From Sedimenticola sp. (GTDB lineage Bacteria; Pseudomonadota; Gammaproteobacteria; Chromatiales; Chromatiaceae), in NCBI GenBank assembly GCA_027023915.1, contig JALVUB010000288.1, positions 1 to 16,572 on the forward strand: a stretch of 16,572 nucleotides of DNA, given 5' to 3'. Below are positions 6,429 to 13,874 of this stretch, piece by piece (within the stretch, counting starts at the first letter, position 1; each line of letters starts with the position of its first letter). Both the position numbers and the translations under genes were made by a program. The notes beneath the pieces are model-generated. The model was not told where the DNA came from, searched no databases, and was given only the letters and a program-made list of their open reading frames with translations.

Positions 6429-9218
6429 TCAGCAGTTGGTCTTGAAGACATACCTTGGCTTGAACCAACGCACCATCATGGGCAGCAGCATCAACGCGGT
6501 GAATACATCGATGATGAGCGCCTCGCCGATGTAGATGGCCAACCCCCAGGTGTTGGCCAGGTTGGTGTTGAGCAGCGGGATGAAGCTGCCCAGCAGCACC
6601 ACGATGGAAATGATCACCGCCGAGCCGGTGGTGTTGAGGGTGTTGCGCAAGGACTTCGCCCAGTCGCCTTCGGTGGCCTGCATCTCCTCGCGCAGCCGCG
6701 ACAGGATATAGATCCCGTAGTCGATACCCAATCCCATTGCAATACTCAAGGTCACCAGCAGATGGAAGGCAAGGTTGCCCGACCAGTTTTCCACCGAGGT
6801 GAAGTATCCCCCCAGGCCATACTGGGCAAAGAGAGTGATGAAGAGGGTAACGATCAGCATGGAAGCCACTGTAAAGGAACGGAAGATCAACCAGACGATG
6901 ATGAACACCGCCAGCGCGGTCTGCAGCGGCCCCACCAGCCAGTTGGCCATGGCCACCTCGCGGGTCGCCTCGGTGGCGCCAAGAAAACCACCCAAGCCCG
7001 GCCGCAGATAGTTGGGCCCCGGCTTGCCAAGCCGCTCGTCACACTCGGCCACCACCTTGGCGTCATCCGCCGGGCCACAGCGCAGGCCAAACTTCACCTT
7101 GCGGAAGCCCTTGTCGTTCTTGTGCGCCTCGATGTAGGACTGGATATCCATCGTGATCTGGTGGGTTTCACGCGGGTCCATGGTGTTGATGAAGCCAAGC
7201 ACAACCCCCTCATTCCAGTCCTTGGAAATAAACGAATCCATGTCGCCCGCCGAAGTCATCATCTCCAGCAAACCGTTGTAGAGCTGGACGATCTGATCGG
7301 GATCACGATCGTCGTTGGGATCCTTCTTCGTCAGGTATTCCCGCGTGGGAATGGCAAGATCTTCCTTGGAAGTCTTGCCTTCCGCCATCAACAGCATGTT
7401 GACCAACCGTACATATTGCGCGTAGGAACCGGTGTAGCCGACGAACTTCTGCGCCCGCATCCATTTTTCCATCTTTTCGATGTCGGCCAACACGTCGGCA
7501 TCGTTGAAGATCCCCTGGGCACCGCACGCCTCGGTATCCCAGCAGCCACGTTTTTTCTTCTCCTGCGCGCAGCGCTGCTTCTTCACTTTGAGATCTTCGA
7601 TGTCATACACCTCGTCCGGGAACAGGTTGTCGCCCTCGCACTCAGGCGCCACCGGTTCCTTGCCGCGAATGGGGATACTCACGGAAATGACACCGGGCAT
7701 CACCTGGTTGAGTTTCACCAGATCCTTCCACACCTTGGAACTGCCCTTGAAGGCGGCGCGGGCATAATTGATGCCTTTCTCCACCCCCGGCATGATGTCG
7801 CCCTCGTCGGCCAGCCTGGCCTCGGCCACGGGGTCGTTCTTCCAGTTCATGAAGTTGGTGTAGTAGAAGGAGACCCCCATCAGCACCAGGATGAGAACGA
7901 TGGGCACCACCTTGCCCGGCCCCATGACGATGCGCGTGAGCCAGCCGCCCACGGTCGCCTCCCAGGAGTGACCGCCGGCCCCGCACGCCTCCCTGGAGGG
8001 AGTGAACCTGCTCAGCAACAGGGGAATCTGGGTGGTGGTAGTGAGCAGCAGGGTGAGCATCCCGAACATGCCGAAATAGGCATAGGCCTTATAGAAAGAG
8101 ATATCCACCGTGGCCAGGGTGGCGAAACCCACCATGTCGGTGATGATGGAGAGCGTGGCCGGGATGATGGTGTGGGAAATGGCCACATGGGCCGCCCTTT
8201 CACAATCACCGGTGCTGCCCATCTCCAGCAGGAAACGGCGCGTCACCTGCACCGAGTGGCCGATGCCGATGGCCAGCAGCAGCATGGGGGTGAGCACCAT
8301 CATGGTGGTGAGCTTGAACTGGGTGAAACCCATCAGGCCCAAGGTGAAGACAATGGTCATGCCTACGCCCAGCAACGGGAAAGCGGCGCCACGCCAGTCG
8401 CGGAACTCCATCCAGAGAATCGCCACCACGATGGCGATGGAGATGACAAAGAGCCACCATTTGTTCACCAGATCAGCCAACATGTAGGCCAGGAAGTAAG
8501 GCTCGCCCGCCACCAGAAGCTGAATGCGGTCGTCTTTTTCAACCTCTTTCATGATGTCCTGCACCTGCTTCACCCAAGGCAGGTAGATCTTCTTCACGTC
8601 GTCCGTGTAATCCGCCAGGATGTAGGCCGCCTTGGCGACGCAAAAATCCTTGTCGTAATCGTCATAGGCGCAGCGCTTGCCCGTGTTCTTGTCGTACATG
8701 GCCACCAGCATGGGCGCCATCACCGGGTTGGTTTTGATCCCTTCCTTGAGGAAAGCAAGCTGCTTCTTCGCTTCCCCGGGGTCGCTGCTGATACCTTCGG
8801 TGGGAATCAGGCGCTTGAAGACCAGGCCGTTCTCATCGGCGGTCATGTACTTGATCTTTTGCGCGGCGATGTCGATGAAATTGGCCGGTCGGGAGGTGGG
8901 CAGGGCTTCCAGCTTGCGATGGACCTCCTGCACCTTGTTGATGAACCAGGGCTGGTAGATGTCGCCCTCCTTCACCCCCATGGAGAAGACCATGATGTTC
9001 CCCATGCCGAAGTTGTGCTCGGCATAGAGGTTGGTCGCCACGTAACGGTTGGTGGGCGGCAGCAGTGTGTCAGGGTCGTTGCGGATGTCGAGCTTGGGAA
9101 TCTGGGTGGCGGCAATGATGGTGGCCACCACCAAGAAAATAACGATGGGCATGCGGTACTTGAGCACGAAGTCCGCATAGCGCTCCGTGAACCGCTTGGA
9201 TGGCGCGTTATCTGCCAT
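6429..9218 (-). CDS. MMPL/RND-family inner-membrane transporter
   Basis: A 929-residue two-fold RND protein of the MMPL type (COG1033-like). It has TM1 at about residues 24-40, a first periplasmic domain (41-250), a TM bundle (254-275, 279-300, 304-324, 352-372, 378-402), and TM7 at 435-452. A second, Cys-bearing periplasmic domain (455-755) and a final bundle (762-915) follow. The second half keeps the proton-relay type motif GLGIDYGIYILSRLREE (Asp833, Tyr834). The first half has GIGHSVQVTRRFLLE at the equivalent place, with His321 and Ser322 instead. AGGAG lies 8 bases before the ATG. It is the last gene of the operon with DUF1302 and LolA-like proteins, which points to export of a lipid-like substrate. 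No periplasmic adaptor gene is present, so it is not a classical tripartite drug pump. The substrate is unknown. Confidence 0.88.
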   Translation of the reverse strand: MADNAPSKRFTERYADFVLKYRMPIVIFLVVATIIAATQIPKLDIRNDPDTLLPPTNRYVATNLYAEHNFGMGNIMVFSMGVKEGDIYQPWFINKVQEVHRKLEALPTSRPANFIDIAAQKIKYMTADENGLVFKRLIPTEGISSDPGEAKKQLAFLKEGIKTNPVMAPMLVAMYDKNTGKRCAYDDYDKDFCVAKAAYILADYTDDVKKIYLPWVKQVQDIMKEVEKDDRIQLLVAGEPYFLAYMLADLVNKWWLFVISIAIVVAILWMEFRDWRGAAFPLLGVGMTIVFTLGLMGFTQFKLTTMMVLTPMLLLAIGIGHSVQVTRRFLLEMGSTGDCERAAHVAISHTIIPATLSIITDMVGFATLATVDISFYKAYAYFGMFGMLTLLLTTTTQIPLLLSRFTPSREACGAGGHSWEATVGGWLTRIVMGPGKVVPIVLILVLMGVSFYYTNFMNWKNDPVAEARLADEGDIMPGVEKGINYARAAFKGSSKVWKDLVKLNQVMPGVISVSIPIRGKEPVAPECEGDNLFPDEVYDIEDLKVKKQRCAQEKKKRGCWDTEACGAQGIFNDADVLADIEKMEKWMRAQKFVGYTGSYAQYVRLVNMLLMAEGKTSKEDLAIPTREYLTKKDPNDDRDPDQIVQLYNGLLEMMTSAGDMDSFISKDWNEGVVLGFINTMDPRETHQITMDIQSYIEAHKNDKGFRKVKFGLRCGPADDAKVVAECDERLGKPGPNYLRPGLGGFLGATEATREVAMANWLVGPLQTALAVFIIVWLIFRSFTVASMLIVTLFITLFAQYGLGGYFTSVENWSGNLAFHLLVTLSIAMGLGIDYGIYILSRLREEMQATEGDWAKSLRNTLNTTGSAVIISIVVLLGSFIPLLNTNLANTWGLAIYIGEALIIDVFTALMLLPMMVRWFKPRYVFKTNC

Positions 9219-9344
9219 GGTGGTTACTCCTGACTAACTGCTGGTTGTTATTTGGGTTGGGGTTCGTAGCGGGGAACGACACCCCACGACGACAGGTCAT
9301 GGAATGCACGCCCCCGCGCCGAACCTTTGAGCACCTTCTGAAGA

Positions 9345-11522
9345 TCAATCACCCCAGATGTACTTCACGCCGATCTGGGCGTTGCTGGAGTTGCGGAACT
9401 GACCAAAGGTGGTGTTTTGGTCACCCCAGTAGAAGTTCAGCTCCGCGGTACCCACCCACTCATCACTGAAGGAGTACTCGGCGTTGAGGCGATCCCAGTA
9501 ACCGCCGCCCCCTTCATACATAATGATGTTGTTCACCCGACCGAGCTGGCTCTCGCCAAAGGGCTTGGAAAGGAACAGCGAGAAGAAGTTCTTGTTCTTC
9601 CAGCCTTTCTGCAAGCCATTCGTCAGGTGCACCGTGGAAAAGTCGGCGGTGTAGCGGGAGCAGTCAAACTGAATCCCTGTCTGGGTGGTACAAGTGCGGC
9701 TGTCATCGATATAGCTGAGGTTGCGCATCTGGATGAACTGACCACTGATAAGCAGGTTGGTGAGCACGGTCACGTCCACGCCCAACACATAGCTGAATTT
9801 ATTCTCATCCTGCATGGTGAGAGCGTTGGCCAGATCACCGATTGCCAGCAGGCGCTTGTCCACCACCGGCTGCCGCTCATTGCGGTCATAAAGGAATTCT
9901 CCCCGTAACACCACGGGGAAATCCCCCCATTGAGTGCCATAGTCGAAAGAGGCACCGAAGCTGTTTACCCGGGAGCGGGTCTGCTCCATTACCAACTCCA
10001 CCGGGTTGCCACTCATCACAGCACCCAGCATCGGGTTTACATTAAACGCGCCATAATATTGACCGGCTGAGTTTTTAAGCAGAATAGTTGGCGAATCCGT
10101 AAACGGATTTGCAACAACGTTAGGAACCTGGTCCGCCGTCAAGTTTGATGCAGTATTGACAAAATCTGGCCGACCATCCGCACCCGGAGCCCCTGTTGCA
10201 TTGTTTATATAGTCTCCAGGAAGCGCTCGTTGCACCGTCAACCTTTGATGAGTTACCGCATCACGCCAATACATATTGACTTCTGGGTTGGCGCTATAGT
10301 GGTAAAAATAGTTAAGGCTGAAGTTCAGGCCATTGTCCAATGAGCCACGATACCGGAATCCAAAATTGGGTTTCGAGGTACTAGGATCTTTAACCTCATA
10401 AACTGCTGTTGCACCTACAAACCTCGTACCATTGAATGTGTTAAAGGTATTGAAGGTTGCAAAAGTAGCATTTGGCATGTATTCAAATGCCGACTTTGGA
10501 TCAGCCGGATTCCAGGTAACCTGATTAGGCAAAGGGCCACTTATATTCATCAGGTTCGTAACATTATTGTTTCCATTCGGATCACCCGGCCCCAACCCGT
10601 TTTGTGCAATATTGTTCAAAACGATTTGACCCGGCCCAAACACTACAGGAGCCCCACAGACACCAGGCGCCGCACAGGGGAAGCCAACAACTGCGGGATT
10701 ACTGGCAAAGCCATCCACCGTCAATCCGGTAAAAGGAGCCAAACCAGCCGGGTTCAACGCGCCCGTAAACATCCCTGCAAAGGCAGCTCCGTTGAAGCTC
10801 GCCGATACAGCAGCCAACGCCGGCGTCACATGCAGAAAACCATTCACCCGCCCGGTGATGGAATCCACCCCCTTCATGAGAAAGGGATGGCCGCTGTCCT
10901 CGTCACGCTTGTCGTTGGTCAGGCCGGGGATGACGTTGGAACGGTTTTCGGAGAGGATAAACTGAAGGTTGCCGCTCTCGCCCACGTTCATCTCGGCGTT
11001 GACCATCCAGATGGGAATGCGGGAATCCTCCATGTCGTTCTGGGCCATTTCGCGGAAGTCGGTGGGGTTGATGATGTCGAGCAGCTTGATGCCGTCGGCG
11101 GTGCCCCAAACCACCTGTTGTTTACCAATCCGCAGCGAGAGGTCGCCGATGGAGGTGTCAATGTAACCTTCGCGGAACCAGTCGTTCTGGGTGTAGTTCT
11201 TGTGGCAACGCCAGTCGCTGTTAACCCCTTTGGTGTCGCAAATGACATTGAAATCGAGGTGCCAGCTGCTGTCCTCGCCGATGGGCCCGTTGACGAAGAA
11301 GCGGGCCGAGGGCTCGAATTTCATCAGATTGCCGGCGCTGTCCTTGGTGGCGTCGAGCATGGTCTTGGCCTGACCCGTTTTCTGGCCGCTGTGGGTGAAA
11401 ACGGAGGTCTCGACCTTGACATAACCGTTGAGTTCGATGTCATCCAGATAACTGGCACTGGCCGCCACGGGCAGCGAAACGGCCGCCGCGATAGCGAGAT
11501 AAAGGGTTGAACACTTGTACAT
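9345..11522 (-). CDS. DUF1302 family outer-membrane beta-barrel protein
   Basis: A 725-residue exported protein. A signal peptide (residues 1 to about 24, ending ASA) is followed by ELNGYVKVETSVF and amphipathic beta strands typical of a barrel. The DUF1302 hallmark LSLRIGKQQVVWGTADGIKLLDIINPTDF lies at 129-156, with EDSRIPIWMVNAE next. The C-terminal third also alternates in the manner of beta strands (FGASFDYGTQWGDFPVVLRGEFLYD, EYSFSDEWVGTAELNFYWGD). Residues of about 228-497 are Gly/Asn/Pro/Ala-rich and encoded by DNA much richer in AT than the flanks. They probably form long external loops. GGAGA lies 8-9 bases before the ATG at 11522. DUF1302 genes often travel with RND and LolA-like genes, as here. 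The molecular function is unproven. Confidence 0.88.
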   Translation of the reverse strand: MYKCSTLYLAIAAAVSLPVAASASYLDDIELNGYVKVETSVFTHSGQKTGQAKTMLDATKDSAGNLMKFEPSARFFVNGPIGEDSSWHLDFNVICDTKGVNSDWRCHKNYTQNDWFREGYIDTSIGDLSLRIGKQQVVWGTADGIKLLDIINPTDFREMAQNDMEDSRIPIWMVNAEMNVGESGNLQFILSENRSNVIPGLTNDKRDEDSGHPFLMKGVDSITGRVNGFLHVTPALAAVSASFNGAAFAGMFTGALNPAGLAPFTGLTVDGFASNPAVVGFPCAAPGVCGAPVVFGPGQIVLNNIAQNGLGPGDPNGNNNVTNLMNISGPLPNQVTWNPADPKSAFEYMPNATFATFNTFNTFNGTRFVGATAVYEVKDPSTSKPNFGFRYRGSLDNGLNFSLNYFYHYSANPEVNMYWRDAVTHQRLTVQRALPGDYINNATGAPGADGRPDFVNTASNLTADQVPNVVANPFTDSPTILLKNSAGQYYGAFNVNPMLGAVMSGNPVELVMEQTRSRVNSFGASFDYGTQWGDFPVVLRGEFLYDRNERQPVVDKRLLAIGDLANALTMQDENKFSYVLGVDVTVLTNLLISGQFIQMRNLSYIDDSRTCTTQTGIQFDCSRYTADFSTVHLTNGLQKGWKNKNFFSLFLSKPFGESQLGRVNNIIMYEGGGGYWDRLNAEYSFSDEWVGTAELNFYWGDQNTTFGQFRNSSNAQIGVKYIWGD

Positions 11523-11529
11523 GGTTACT

Positions 11530-11560
11530 CTCTCCGGTTGGAGAGGCGCCCGCGGGCGCC
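11530..11560 (-). promoter_or_regulatory. Double hairpin in front of the DUF1302 gene
   Basis: A perfect 16-base palindrome GGCGCCCGCGGGCGCC (11545-11560) abuts a 6-bp hairpin (CTCTCC / GGAGAG, loop AACC on the minus strand; 11530-11545). The 3' arm of the second hairpin is the Shine-Dalgarno sequence of the DUF1302 gene. The two stems share one base, so they may compete or stack. They could tune translation or protect the transcript end between the cistrons. No U-run is present, so a terminator is unlikely. Confidence 0.5.
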
Positions 11561-11578
11561 CCTTTGGTTCGGTATTTT

Positions 11579-12529
11579 TTATCGCTTGATCTTACGCAGG
11601 GTCTGCTCGGACCACAGCTTGCGCTTGAAGTCGCCGTTGGCCACGCTCACGCCATCGGGGATGTTGGCGAAAGTCTCATGGCCAGTGACCAGGTTCTTGC
11701 CGTACCAGTAGCCCCAGAAGAGGGCGCGCGGGTCGTCCAGGGGCGCATCCAGCCAAAGCCGGTCGATAACCTTGATTTTATTGCCCCCCTTGAAATACTC
11801 GGTACGGTAGTCGGCGAAGGTCTTGGTGTCCACATAGCTGATGCGGTAGTCGTACCACCAGTTCTTGAACTTGGTGGTGCTCTTCACCTTGTAGACCTCC
11901 TTGCCCTTGGGATTACAGGAAGAACCACGCAGATTGCGGGTGTAGCGGCCCTGCTGGTTCTTGGGAATCTCCATGGCGCCGAGGCAGTCGTTGAAGGTTT
12001 CCTTGCCCAACAGTTCATGGGTTTCATCCTTGGGCTTGCGCAGCACCACGTCACCAAAGGTGAAGTCACTGCCGCCCCAGGCGTCATCCTGAGCCGGCTG
12101 GGCAAAACGGCGGATCTTGCGCAGGGCGGGCAGCCAGATCATGTAAGACTGACTCTTGTTGTCGTCCTTATAGTCGGTGACCAGAATACCGGTGCCGCGC
12201 AGCTTGCCGGAGCGGAAGATGGCCAGGTCCTGAGCCTTGATGGGATCGTCCGCCGGATAGTCGTTGTTGAGGAAACGCTCCAGGGTGATGGTAGTGGGCT
12301 TGTCCCCCTTGGTGCGCAATACCAGGGTGGTGATCTTGTGTCCCTTCTTGACGATGGCGTAGTTCTTGAACGCATAGAAGTGGTTGACGAAATAGACCTG
12401 CTTCATGATCTCGGTGGCGTCCGTGACTTCGCCATTGGGATAGGGCAGATCCTTGGGCACCCCGGCGAGGGCGGCGGCGGATGCTGCCATCATCACGGTG
12501 GCAGCCAGTGTGGTGGTGGTTTTTTTCAT
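11579..12529 (-). CDS. LolA-like outer-membrane lipoprotein-sorting family protein (copy A)
   Basis: A 316-residue periplasmic protein with signal peptide MKKTTTTLAATVMMAASAAALAG. The mature part fits the LolA-like family often annotated 'outer membrane lipoprotein-sorting protein' (PF17131 type). Marks are RGTGILVTDYKDDNKSQSY, WLPALRKIRRFAQPAQDD and GGSDFTFGDVVLRKP. The fold is a half-barrel able to hold a lipid chain. This is not the classical LolA itself. Two Cys residues (in FNDCLGAM and SSCNPKG) are also present in copy B and may form a disulfide. AGGA lies 9 bases before the ATG. The gene is second in the operon, 76 bases after copy B and 56 bases before the DUF1302 gene. By eye about 70% of residues match copy B. 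The ligand is unknown. Confidence 0.85.
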   Translation of the reverse strand: MKKTTTTLAATVMMAASAAALAGVPKDLPYPNGEVTDATEIMKQVYFVNHFYAFKNYAIVKKGHKITTLVLRTKGDKPTTITLERFLNNDYPADDPIKAQDLAIFRSGKLRGTGILVTDYKDDNKSQSYMIWLPALRKIRRFAQPAQDDAWGGSDFTFGDVVLRKPKDETHELLGKETFNDCLGAMEIPKNQQGRYTRNLRGSSCNPKGKEVYKVKSTTKFKNWWYDYRISYVDTKTFADYRTEYFKGGNKIKVIDRLWLDAPLDDPRALFWGYWYGKNLVTGHETFANIPDGVSVANGDFKRKLWSEQTLRKIKR

Positions 12530-12605
12530 CGCTCTGCTTCCTGACTCTCGTTAAAGTGGTTGATGACATTTCTCCCTGCCGCCACCGGCGCCAGGGCCCT
12601 GAAAA

Positions 12606-13550
12606 CTATCTTTTTATCCTGCGCAAGGTTTTTTCCGACCAAAGGGAGGGCTTAAATTTGACGTTGTAGCGCACCACCTCCGGTGGAATCACCGCCCAGC
12701 TTTCGTGACCGGTGATGAGGTTCTTACCGTACCAGTATCCCCAAGCCAACGCCCTTGGGTCGTCGAGTTCCCTTACCCGGCGCCAGTCACGATCAATGAA
12801 CTTGATCTTGCGGCCGTTTTTGAAATACTCGGTACGGTAGTCGGCAAAGGTCTCGGTATCGACGAAGCTGACGCGGTAGTCGTACCACCAGTTCTTGAAC
12901 TTGGTGGTGCTTTTGATCTTGTACACCTCCCGACCCTTGGGCGCGCACGATTTCTCTGGCAGGTGACGGGTGTAGCGGTTGCGCTGCAACTTGGGAATAT
13001 GCATCCCTTTCAAACATTCGTTGAAGGTTTCCCTGCCCAGCAGTTCGTGAACCTCGTCATCGGGCTTGCGTAACACCACGTCACCAAAGGTGAAGTCGAG
13101 GCCGCCCCAGGAATCGTCCTGAGCCGGCTGGGCGAAACGGCGAATCTTGCGCAGCGCCGGCAACCAGATGACATAGGACTGGCTTTTGGTGTCGTCATCA
13201 TAGTCGGTGATGAGAATGCCGGTGCCACGCAGCTTGCCTGAGCGGAAAATGGCAAGATCCCTGGCCTTCACCACTGGATCATCACCGTAATCATTGTTCA
13301 GATATCTTTCGATGGTGTTGGTTGTGGGGCGCTTGCCTTTTGCACGACTCACCAGCACCGTGATCTTCCTGTGCTTTCTGATAATGGCGAAATTCTTGAA
13401 GGCGTAAAAGTGATTGACGAAATAGACCTGATCGATAATCTCTTTGGCCGAAGGCTGCCCTTTGGGATAAGGGGTTAATGGCGAAACCGCCCAGGCATTG
13501 CCAATAACCAGCGACAATGAGATTGCCACCGTGGCAACGGATCGAAACAT
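12606..13550 (-). CDS. LolA-like outer-membrane lipoprotein-sorting family protein (copy B)
   Basis: A 314-residue paralogue of the next gene, with signal peptide MFRSVATVAISLSLVIGNAWA. It shares QVYFVNHFYAFKN, RGTGILITDY, IWLPALRKIRRFAQPAQDD, DFTFGDVVLRKP, the long STTKFKNWWYDYR tract and the C-terminal LWSEKTLRRIKR. The ATG at 13550 is preferred: GGAGGGG ends 6 bases upstream, whereas an in-frame TTG at 13568 lies before that site. It is the first gene of the operon, with a candidate promoter about 170 bases upstream. A 39-base tract (12873-12911) is identical to copy A (11843-11881), which suggests recent duplication or gene conversion. It is probably a periplasmic carrier with slightly different specificity from copy A. 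Confidence 0.85.
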   Translation of the reverse strand: MFRSVATVAISLSLVIGNAWAVSPLTPYPKGQPSAKEIIDQVYFVNHFYAFKNFAIIRKHRKITVLVSRAKGKRPTTNTIERYLNNDYGDDPVVKARDLAIFRSGKLRGTGILITDYDDDTKSQSYVIWLPALRKIRRFAQPAQDDSWGGLDFTFGDVVLRKPDDEVHELLGRETFNECLKGMHIPKLQRNRYTRHLPEKSCAPKGREVYKIKSTTKFKNWWYDYRVSFVDTETFADYRTEYFKNGRKIKFIDRDWRRVRELDDPRALAWGYWYGKNLITGHESWAVIPPEVVRYNVKFKPSLWSEKTLRRIKR

Positions 13551-13718
13551 TGGGAACCCCTCCTGCAACTACTACTCTCTTTGGCGGCGTTATTCTTGTT
13601 GCTCCCACGCAACACCCGGCCTTCCTGACCCAATGGTTCATCCAAAACCCGCGCAGCGCCTTTTTTGCGACTGCCCTCCCCTTGTAACTCAAGGCGTTTC
13701 CTACATTCAACGCATGAA

Positions 13719-13747
13719 TTAATAACGCAAAGGAACGCGCTTGGCAA
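13719..13747 (-). promoter_or_regulatory. Candidate promoter of the LolA-like/DUF1302/RND operon
   Basis: On the minus strand the -35 box TTGCCA (13747-13742, five of six consensus bases) is followed after 17 bases by TATTAA (13724-13719). The predicted start is near 13712, leaving a leader of about 160 bases before the first gene. It is the best-spaced pair in the region, but it is judged by eye only. Confidence 0.45.
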
Positions 13748-13775
13748 GCCTTTGCAATGACAATTCGCAATAATG

Positions 13776-13794
13776 TTTGTGGCATACCCACAAA
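13776..13794. promoter_or_regulatory. Inverted repeat, possible operator
   Basis: TTTGTGG and CCACAAA form a perfect 7-bp inverted repeat with a 5-base centre (CATAC). The centre-to-centre spacing is about one helical turn, as for a dimeric regulator. It lies between the divergent candidate promoters, upstream of both, and could influence either one. The regulator is not identifiable. Confidence 0.35.
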
Positions 13795-13797
13795 TCG

Positions 13798-13826
13798 TTG
13801 CATTGCCAGAGTGGATGGGCAAAAAT
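13798..13826 (+). promoter_or_regulatory. Weak candidate promoter of hemA
   Basis: TTGCAT (13798-13803) and AAAAAT (13821-13826) are spaced by 17 bases, each close to but not matching consensus. The predicted start near 13833 would leave a leader of about 42 bases before the hemA ATG. Other AT-rich hexamers in the area are possible. Confidence 0.3.
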
Positions 13827-13874
13827 AGCGCTACGGTGCGCAAACTGCGCCCCTGGCCGAATTGAGATTTTTCC

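Larger units (their letters stand above)
13551..13874. other. Divergent intergenic region between the envelope operon and hemA
   Basis: These 324 bases separate two divergent transcription units. They hold a candidate promoter for the envelope operon (13719-13747, minus), a weaker candidate for hemA (13798-13826, plus) and a 7-bp inverted repeat between them (13776-13794). The stretch 13700-13830 is AT-richer than its surroundings, as expected for a control region. I see no RNA gene or convincing small protein. Reading frames on either strand here have no support. Confidence 0.6.

Noticed and set aside
6762..9233. 823-codon plus-strand open frame opposite the RND gene
   Set aside because: Rich in His, Gly and Gln with no domain pattern; it mirrors the codon bias of the RND gene, which has clear membrane segments and family motifs.
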